Shown: positions 58,557-64,000 of the stretch, in pieces
Numbering within the stretch: position 1 is the stretch's first letter
How the letters are laid out: each line of letters opens with the position of its first letter
Source of the DNA: Sulfuriferula sp047300855
Lineage (GTDB): Bacteria > Pseudomonadota > Gammaproteobacteria > Burkholderiales > Sulfuriferulaceae
Reading direction: 5' to 3'
Length of the DNA: 64,000 nucleotides
Assembly (NCBI RefSeq): GCF_047300855.1
Contig: NZ_CP170197.1
Location: forward strand, 1,116,001 to 1,180,000
The notes under the pieces: generated by a model
What the model was told of the DNA's origin: nothing
The model's database searches: none
Seen by the model: only the letters and a program-made list of their open reading frames with translations
Position numbers and translations under genes: made by a program

Positions 58557-59105
58557 ATGAAGATGAAAATCAGACAGGCAAAATGGCTATTGCTGATCGG
58601 TATGCTATTCACCTCGCTTGCCTCTGCGGCAGCGGGTGGCGTGCTGATCAAGGACGAAACCCTGTATTCCAAACCTGCGGTGCGCAGTGCCTCGGTAGGT
58701 AAAGTGGCGCGCGGCACCCCGGTAACTGTGATAACGCGCCAGGGCGGCTGGGTGGAAGTGACCAGCGGACGTACGCGTGGCTGGGTGCGCATGTTCTCGG
58801 TGCGCAGCAGCGCGGGCGGCGGCGGGAATGCAGCGTCGGATCTGGCTGGCTTGGCGCGGGCAGGTCAGCGTCGCCCCGGTAATATCGTGGCGACGGCAGG
58901 CGTGCGCGGGCTCAACGAAGAAGAACTCAAGACTGCGAAATATAGCGAACGCGGTATCCAGGATCTCGCATCCTATTCGGTTTCTGCAGGTGCGGCGCGC
59001 CAGTTTGCCGGCCAGGCACGGCTTACCCGTCAAGCGGTCGCGTATTTGCCGGATCCGTCCAGAGCAAACGGTGCAAACAGCAGTAATTCCTGGGAGGTGC
59101 AGTAA
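58557..59105 (+). CDS. Exported SH3b-domain protein
   Basis: The 182-residue product has a signal peptide (WLLLIGMLFTSLASAAA) and a bacterial SH3 domain (about 30-80, with TLYSKPAVRSASVGKVARGTPVTVITRQGGWVEVTSGRTRGWVRMFSV), which in relatives binds peptidoglycan. The rest is Gly/Ala-rich, with YSERGIQDLASYSVSAGAARQFAGQA. ATG 58557 is preceded by AAGGAG. The stop overlaps the start of the M48 peptidase (TAATG), so the two are coupled and probably act together at the envelope. Confidence 0.82.
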   Translation: MKMKIRQAKWLLLIGMLFTSLASAAAGGVLIKDETLYSKPAVRSASVGKVARGTPVTVITRQGGWVEVTSGRTRGWVRMFSVRSSAGGGGNAASDLAGLARAGQRRPGNIVATAGVRGLNEEELKTAKYSERGIQDLASYSVSAGAARQFAGQARLTRQAVAYLPDPSRANGANSSNSWEVQ

Positions 59106-60007
59106 TGAAAAAATCCATGTTGATCATTGCGATCGGGACCCTGTTTGCCGCCAGCGCTGCACAGGCAGACTGGCAGGACTTGTTGAAAGAAGAGCTGCGC
59201 AAACAGGTTGTGCCGCAACAGACCGAGCCCCGGCAAACGAATCCGGGTGAGGCAGGCAACTCGACCAGTACGCAGGACAATACGGCGGCTACCGTACTGG
59301 GGGCGTTCTCAAAAACCTCGACGGATGATGAAATTCGCATCGGGCGCCAGATCGCCGGCGATCTGCTCGGTGCCGCGCCGCTGGTACCGGACCCCAGGTT
59401 GCAGCGCTACGTCAACGAAGTGGGGCGCTGGGTCGCGTTGCAGAGTGATCGCCCGGATCTGCCCTGGCATTTCGGCGTAATCGATACGACCGACATCAAT
59501 GCTTTCGCAGCCCCCGGCGGGTATGTATTCGTCACCAAGGGGCTGTATCAGAAGCTCAATAGCGAGGCGGAACTGGCCGGGGTGCTTGCGCACGAAATCA
59601 GCCACGTCGTGCACAAGGATCAACTCAAGATTCTGCAGCAGACTCAGTTGCTCAACCTTGGCGCACAGTACCTCGGGAAGCAGGCGAAAGATCAGGCTGC
59701 AGTACAGAAGCTGATCGGTAGCGGTGCTGAAATCGTTGCGCGCGGACTCGATAAAAATGCCGAGTTTGCCGCTGATCGCATGGGTGTGGTGCTCGCTGCA
59801 CGCGCCGGTTATGAACCCTACGGCCTACCCGCAGTTCTGGAAGAGATCGGCCACACGGCACCGAATGACAACCGCGTTGCGCTGCTGTTCAAAACCCACC
59901 CGGCACCGGCCGAACGCTTATCCAGGCTGGGCGATGCGATCGGCACTCGTTTTGATAACCTCGCGCCAGGCAAGGAAGTCAAAGACCGGTTCTACCGGAT
60001 TCGTTAA
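59105..60007 (+). CDS. M48-family zinc metallopeptidase (LoiP/YggG-like)
   Basis: The 300-residue product has a signal peptide (LIIAIGTLFAASAAQA) and an M48 peptidase domain with VLAHEISHVVHKD (HExxH) and the downstream EFAADRMGVVLAARAGYEP (ExxxD, third ligand Glu). FAAPGGYVFVTKGLYQKLNSEAELAGVLAHE is typical. Such periplasmic proteases help in outer-membrane quality control. It begins with TAATG overlap from the SH3b gene and ends eight bases before the cyclase start. Confidence 0.9.
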   Translation: MKKSMLIIAIGTLFAASAAQADWQDLLKEELRKQVVPQQTEPRQTNPGEAGNSTSTQDNTAATVLGAFSKTSTDDEIRIGRQIAGDLLGAAPLVPDPRLQRYVNEVGRWVALQSDRPDLPWHFGVIDTTDINAFAAPGGYVFVTKGLYQKLNSEAELAGVLAHEISHVVHKDQLKILQQTQLLNLGAQYLGKQAKDQAAVQKLIGSGAEIVARGLDKNAEFAADRMGVVLAARAGYEPYGLPAVLEEIGHTAPNDNRVALLFKTHPAPAERLSRLGDAIGTRFDNLAPGKEVKDRFYRIR

Positions 60008-60015
60008 TCGTCTGG

Positions 60016-62220
60016 ATGCAGTTCGCCCAGTTCAAACGCGCGTTACCGCGCACCGTTGTCAGTCTGCTGCTTACCCTGTTGCTGGTGCTTGCCAGCCAGG
60101 GCAGCGTGCAGCTCGGTTTGCTTGATCGCCTCGAAGCCTGGGCCTACGATGCGCGCCTACTGCTCACCATGCCGCACACGGTTGATCCGCGTGTGGTCAT
60201 TGTGAACATCGACGAAAAGAGCCTGAAAGAGGTCGGACGCTGGCCGTGGGGGCGCGACAAGCTGGCCGAGCTGACGAAGCGTTTGTTTGAGCACTATAGC
60301 GTCGCAGCAGTGGGGTTCGACGTGGTATTTGCCGAACCTGATACCAGCTCTGGTTTGCCCGCACTGGAAAAACTCGCCGCCACCCGCCTCAAGGGTAATC
60401 CGGGTTTTGCCGCTGCCCTCCAGAATGCACGGCCATTGCTGGATTTCGATGGCCAGTTTGCCGAATCCCTGCACAAGGGGCCGGTAGTGCTGGGCTACTA
60501 TTTCACGCCTTACGCCGAGACTTCGGGCGTGTTGCCCAAACCGGCATTTGCGGCCGGGGCGATGGCGGGGCAGGACGCGAATTTCATCAGCAATCAGGGC
60601 TATGGCGGCAACCTGCCTGCCTTGCAGGCAAACGCAGCGGGCGGCGGGTTTTTCAACATGCTGGCGGATTTCGATGGCGTTACCCGGCGCATGTCCATGC
60701 TGCAGAAATACCAGGGTGCGGATTACGAGGCGTTGTCGCTCGCCACACTGCGTACCGCGCTTGGCTCGACCCTGAACTATCAGCGCGTAGCCGACGCCGG
60801 AGCGCATTACACCCATCTGGAACTGGTCGCAGACGGCCTGCGCGTGCCGGTGGACAACGGGGCTGCAGCGTATGTACCGTATCGCGCCTATCCCGGTTAC
60901 CGTTACTATTCCGCCGCCGACATACTGGCGCAGCGCGTCCCGGCGGCCGAACTGGAAAACACCATCGCACTGGTTGGCACCACCGCTCCCGGCCTGCTCG
61001 ATCTGCGCGTCACCCCGGTGGCGCGCAGCTACCCCGGTGTGGAAATCCACGCCAACCTGATTTCCGGCATCCTCGACGACACCATCCGCTACGCGCCGGC
61101 TTACGCGCACGACCTGACCCTGGCCGTACTGAGCGTGTTCGGCGTATTGCTGGCGCTGATACTGCCGCGCCTGACCCCGGTGCGCGGCGCGGCATTATCG
61201 CTGACATTGGCTGCGCTTGTGGTGGCAGGCAATTACTGGGCGTGGCAGCACAAGCTGGTGTTTCCACTGGCCACGCCGCTGGTGCTGATCCTGGGCCTGA
61301 TGCTGCTCAACATGGCGTGGGGATTTTTTGCCGAAACGCGCGCCAGACGCCAGATTACCGGGCTGTTCGGCCAATATGTGCCGCCTGAACTGGTGGACGA
61401 AATGAGCCAGGATCCGTCGCGTTTCAACATGCGCTCCGAGAGCAAGGAGCTTTCCATTCTGTTTTCGGATGTGCGCGGCTTCACCACGATTTCAGAGACG
61501 CTTACCCCGCAGCAGCTATCGGATTTGCTCAACGAATTCCTGGGCGCCATGACCCAGGTGATCCACCATCGCATGGGTACCATCGATAAATACATGGGCG
61601 ACTGCATCATGGCATTCTGGGGTGCGCCGATTGACAATCCCCACCATGCCCGTGACGCCGTGCTGGCCGGGATGGAAATGCAAACCGCGCTGACCGAGCT
61701 CAACAAAACCTTCGTTGCCAAAGGCTGGCCTGAGTTGCATGTGGGGGTCGGCATCAATACCGGCCGGGTCAGTGTGGGCAACATGGGCTCGCAATTCCGC
61801 ATGGCCTACACGGTAATGGGCGACGTGGTCAACCTCGCTTCGCGCCTGGAAGGCATCACCAAATTCTATGCGGCACCGGTGGCGGTAGGCGAGGGTACGC
61901 GCGCCGCACTGCCGGAGATGGTGTTCATCGAACTTGATCTTGTGCGTGTCAAAGGCAAAGAACAGCCGGTCGCCATCTTCCAGCCGCTGGGACTGCAAGG
62001 CCAGGTGGACGCTGCCACGCTTGCCGCTGCACAACGCTTCGCCAGCGCGCTGGCCGCGTACCGCGCCCAGCGCTGGGACGAAGCCGAAGCGATTCTGAAT
62101 GCGCTGCAAAACGAGCATCCTTCGAAACTCTACGCCCTGTATCTCGAACGTCTTGCGCACCTGCGCGACAATCCGCCCGGTGCGGATTGGGACGGCGTGT
62201 GGATCTACGAATCGAAATGA
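60016..62220 (+). CDS. CHASE2-domain class III adenylate/guanylate cyclase
   Basis: The 734-residue protein has an N-terminal anchor (about 10-30), a periplasmic CHASE2 sensor (about 40-350; DPRVVIVNIDEKSLKEVGRWPWGRDKLAEL), three membrane helices at about 365-435, and a class III cyclase domain (about 475-650). Metal-binding Asp residues are in FSDVRGFTT and MGDCIMAFWG; the Lys in IDKYMGD is the usual adenine-recognising Lys, which favours cAMP. VMGDVVNLASRLEG is intact. A short tail with tetratricopeptide-like helices (AAQRFASALAAYRAQRWDEAEAIL) follows. It senses an unknown external cue. Confidence 0.93.
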   Translation: MQFAQFKRALPRTVVSLLLTLLLVLASQGSVQLGLLDRLEAWAYDARLLLTMPHTVDPRVVIVNIDEKSLKEVGRWPWGRDKLAELTKRLFEHYSVAAVGFDVVFAEPDTSSGLPALEKLAATRLKGNPGFAAALQNARPLLDFDGQFAESLHKGPVVLGYYFTPYAETSGVLPKPAFAAGAMAGQDANFISNQGYGGNLPALQANAAGGGFFNMLADFDGVTRRMSMLQKYQGADYEALSLATLRTALGSTLNYQRVADAGAHYTHLELVADGLRVPVDNGAAAYVPYRAYPGYRYYSAADILAQRVPAAELENTIALVGTTAPGLLDLRVTPVARSYPGVEIHANLISGILDDTIRYAPAYAHDLTLAVLSVFGVLLALILPRLTPVRGAALSLTLAALVVAGNYWAWQHKLVFPLATPLVLILGLMLLNMAWGFFAETRARRQITGLFGQYVPPELVDEMSQDPSRFNMRSESKELSILFSDVRGFTTISETLTPQQLSDLLNEFLGAMTQVIHHRMGTIDKYMGDCIMAFWGAPIDNPHHARDAVLAGMEMQTALTELNKTFVAKGWPELHVGVGINTGRVSVGNMGSQFRMAYTVMGDVVNLASRLEGITKFYAAPVAVGEGTRAALPEMVFIELDLVRVKGKEQPVAIFQPLGLQGQVDAATLAAAQRFASALAAYRAQRWDEAEAILNALQNEHPSKLYALYLERLAHLRDNPPGADWDGVWIYESK

Positions 62221-62500
62221 AACACAGGATGCGCTGAATTAGCCATTCTTGGTTACGGCGCTAGCAGCCAGACTGTAGCAATTAAAATACTGCGCTGAAA
62301 TGTACCGCACCCGGCTCAAGCCGGTAACGGAATAGGTCACCATGGAATATCGCCCAACCTGCCGGCAACGGCCATCAGCCCGGTATTCTTATGGGAACTT
62401 GTGGTGTCGATCTGTGACCGGAAAGTATAAGAGTTGAAATTAAAAAATGTTGAATCGATCCTGGCCGATTCGTTTTTGCAAGGCATTTGGCAGGAGATGA

Positions 62501-62506
62501 TATAAT
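62501..62506 (+). promoter_or_regulatory. Consensus -10 box just ahead of the small metal-efflux-linked gene
   Basis: TATAAT lies eight bases before ATG 62514. A weak TTGCAA -35 box at 62476-62481 is 19 bases upstream. If used, the transcript would begin at or next to the ATG, leaving no ribosome-binding site. Confidence 0.45.
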
Positions 62507-62513
62507 TTCAAAT

Positions 62514-62900
62514 ATGAGTAGGCCATTCACAAAATATCTTTCGCTTGCGGTGCTCGTCATTTTCATGACGAACATGGGCGTATGGAGTTTTCATTCGAAC
62601 TGGCTTGCGCATGAACTGGAACACAGCGGTACGCTGGAGGTGATGGCCGCCACAGCCGACCATGCCGATGCCGGCAAGTTGGGCGCATTGGCCGATAACA
62701 ATGAAAAATCACCCGCCACCATGGATCATCAGCTGCTGCATGCGGTCGACCATTTGCAGTTTTTCCCAGGTGCCGTCATCGACGGAATTTTTGCATCCCA
62801 GCCCGGTGCTGTACGCTATCATTTCACCTCCTTCAATGTGGCGCTAGCAACATTTGAAACACCGTTCCGCCCCCCTTCGCATTTCCCTTCCTTAAGCTAG
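62514..62900 (+). CDS. Small exported His/Asp-containing protein, possible CzcI-like
   Basis: The 128-residue product has an N-terminal signal or anchor (LSLAVLVIFMTNMGVWSF) and a mature part rich in His, Asp and Met (LAHELEHSG, ADHADAGK, MDHQLLHAVDHLQFF). Such small exported proteins precede metal-efflux RND operons (CzcI type). ATG 62514 is used; an in-frame TTG at 62487 is also open, and an AGGAG 17 bases upstream is too far for normal use. The adaptor gene begins 265 bases downstream. The family is not certain. Confidence 0.6.
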   Translation: MSRPFTKYLSLAVLVIFMTNMGVWSFHSNWLAHELEHSGTLEVMAATADHADAGKLGALADNNEKSPATMDHQLLHAVDHLQFFPGAVIDGIFASQPGAVRYHFTSFNVALATFETPFRPPSHFPSLS

Positions 62901-63165
62901 AGCAGTCCGTCTGAACATTGGGCGCCATCGCGCCGGTGTTTGATTCGTGCTGTTTTCAGCCCGACAGAACCTGCGCTTGTGTCAAGCCGCGCATGTAAGG
63001 CATTCGCGCAACGCAGATACCTGTCAGGATTTCTGTTTGACCCGGGATCCCGTCCATAGAAAGCATCGTGCGTGTTTATGCGCAGCGCTTGGGCCAGTTC
63101 CGTCAATCCGTTTACATGCCGTTCGGCGCGTATTTTTTGCGTTGCCGTGTTATCCAGGATGAATT

Positions 63166-64000
63166 ATGAAAAAGAGTGATGTTGCCCCGTATCTGTTGCT
63201 TGCCGTTGTGCTTGCCTTTGCGCCACTTGCCTCGGCAGCCGATCGGCCAGGGAGATTTGCCGTTGCCAAGAGCCAGATTCAGGCGTTGGGCATTCAAACC
63301 GCGCCCCTGCAGAGTCAAACCGGCTCGGTAAAGGCGAGTTTTCCTGCGCAAGTCGTGGTACCGCCAAATCGCGAGCAAATCGTCAGTGCGCCGCTCGCCG
63401 GTTTGGCAGTACAACTGTTCGTGCAACAGAATCAAGTAGTGAAGCAAGGCACACCGCTGTTGCGGCTGGTCAGTCCGGAACTTGGCCAGTTGCAGTTGCA
63501 GTTGCTGCAAGCCGGCACCCGTGCCGTGCTGGCGCGCCAGACGGCACAGCGTGAACGCGCCTTGTTCGACGAAGGTATCATCCCACAGCGACGCGTCCAG
63601 GAAACGCAGGCTGCATTGCAGGAAAGCAACGCGGCGCTGTCTCAGGCCAAGGCGGCGTTACGTCTGGCCGGAATGCCGGCAGCGGACATCAACCGGATTG
63701 CTGCCTCCGGCAAGCCGCAAGACAGCATCACGCTTACCGCGGCGCAGGCCGGAATCGTCACCGAGATTGCAGTCAGGCCCGGCCAGCGGGTCGAAGCGGC
63801 AACTGCCTTGCTGCATGTGGCCCAAACCGATTCCCTATGGCTCGATATTCAGATTCCGGTCTCGGAAGGTACGAACTGGCAAGCCGGAACGAGAGTCAAG
63901 GTACAAGGCCGGGATGTCACGGCGCGCATCCTGAGCACCAGCCCGACCGTTTCGTCCAGTAGCCAGACCGTGGTGCTGCGGGCGGCGATCGAGGGCAAGT
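63166..64000 (+). CDS. RND efflux periplasmic adaptor subunit (CzcB/CusB-like), partial
   Basis: The frame runs off the right edge with about 278 residues visible. A signal peptide (YLLLAVVLAFAPLASAA) is followed by the adaptor layout: a barrel-sandwich half (VSAPLAGLAVQLFVQQNQVVKQGTPLLRLVSPEL), a helical hairpin (ARQTAQRERALFDEGIIPQRRVQETQAALQESNAALSQA), and a second lipoyl half (ITLTAAQAGIVTEIAVRPGQRVEAATALLHVAQTDSLWLDIQIP). This is typical of heavy-metal efflux RND adaptors. CAGGATGAATT precedes ATG 63166. The inner-membrane pump gene is presumably beyond the window. Confidence 0.88.
   Translation, partial: MKKSDVAPYLLLAVVLAFAPLASAADRPGRFAVAKSQIQALGIQTAPLQSQTGSVKASFPAQVVVPPNREQIVSAPLAGLAVQLFVQQNQVVKQGTPLLRLVSPELGQLQLQLLQAGTRAVLARQTAQRERALFDEGIIPQRRVQETQAALQESNAALSQAKAALRLAGMPAADINRIAASGKPQDSITLTAAQAGIVTEIAVRPGQRVEAATALLHVAQTDSLWLDIQIPVSEGTNWQAGTRVKVQGRDVTARILSTSPTVSSSSQTVVLRAAIEGK

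Noticed and set aside
62452..62477. Terminator-like stem GAATCG/CGATTC followed by GTTTTTG
   Set aside because: The stem is only six base pairs and lies 230 bases after the cyclase gene; too weak to list as a feature.

Overview
The window is about 64 kb of a gene-dense, moderately GC-rich bacterial chromosome. The gene content suggests a betaproteobacterium, probably a sulfur oxidiser of the Nitrosomonadales/Thiobacillus-Sulfuriferula type. This is inferred from a large sulfur-trafficking operon, a SoxB-like protein, c-type cytochromes, a glycogen store built with GH57 enzymes, and DUF1841 and DUF3617 proteins. No rRNA, CRISPR array, integrase or intact insertion sequence was seen.

Region 1 (1-9.9 kb) is the most distinctive part. 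On the minus strand, a PhnD-like periplasmic binding protein, a membrane histidine kinase and an NtrC-type sigma-54 activator form a chain of touching genes. They lie directly upstream of a 12-gene operon with a near-consensus sigma-54 promoter and an upstream palindrome placed like an enhancer. The operon encodes a split YeeE/YedE transporter, TusA, three tiny membrane proteins (one of 30 aa), a membrane-anchored rhodanese-like protein without catalytic Cys, three small proteins of DsrE type or size, an exported two-domain sulfurtransferase and a c-type cytochrome. The whole reads as a regulated system for sensing, taking up and relaying sulfane sulfur.

Region 2 (9.9-25 kb) is mostly housekeeping: fpr, a methyltransferase, murI, queG, tsaE, an AMIN-domain amidase, mutL and a NYN-LOTUS protein. 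A short accessory island follows (17.7-20.1 kb) with an ABM-like protein, an EthD protein, a WYL regulator and two gene remnants. One remnant is a frameshifted copy of the 3' end of the NYN-LOTUS gene. After it come a SoxB-like protein with altered metal ligands, rhlE and a yqjD-yqjE-yqjK-like envelope operon.

Region 3 (25-43 kb) opens with an ovoA-ovoB-like pair for ovothiol synthesis. It continues with a thioredoxin-fold/beta-propeller pair, an SPFH-NfeD pair, a cobalamin adenosyltransferase, two tandem monohaem cytochromes resembling a split cytochrome c4, a LysR-SDR divergent pair, DUF1841-FIST-nth, and an FAD-linked oxidase whose ribosome-binding site lies in a long inverted repeat. tRNA-Ala(GGC), tRNA-Glu(TTC) and tRNA-Asp(GTC) follow.

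Region 4 (43-64 kb) holds carbon-storage genes (pgi, glgB, glgC, two GH57 enzymes, transaldolase), an Mla/MCE-type lipid transport operon whose ATPase-like gene has no Walker A segment, an SH3-M48 protease pair, a CHASE2 adenylate cyclase, and the start of a metal-efflux RND locus that runs off the end.
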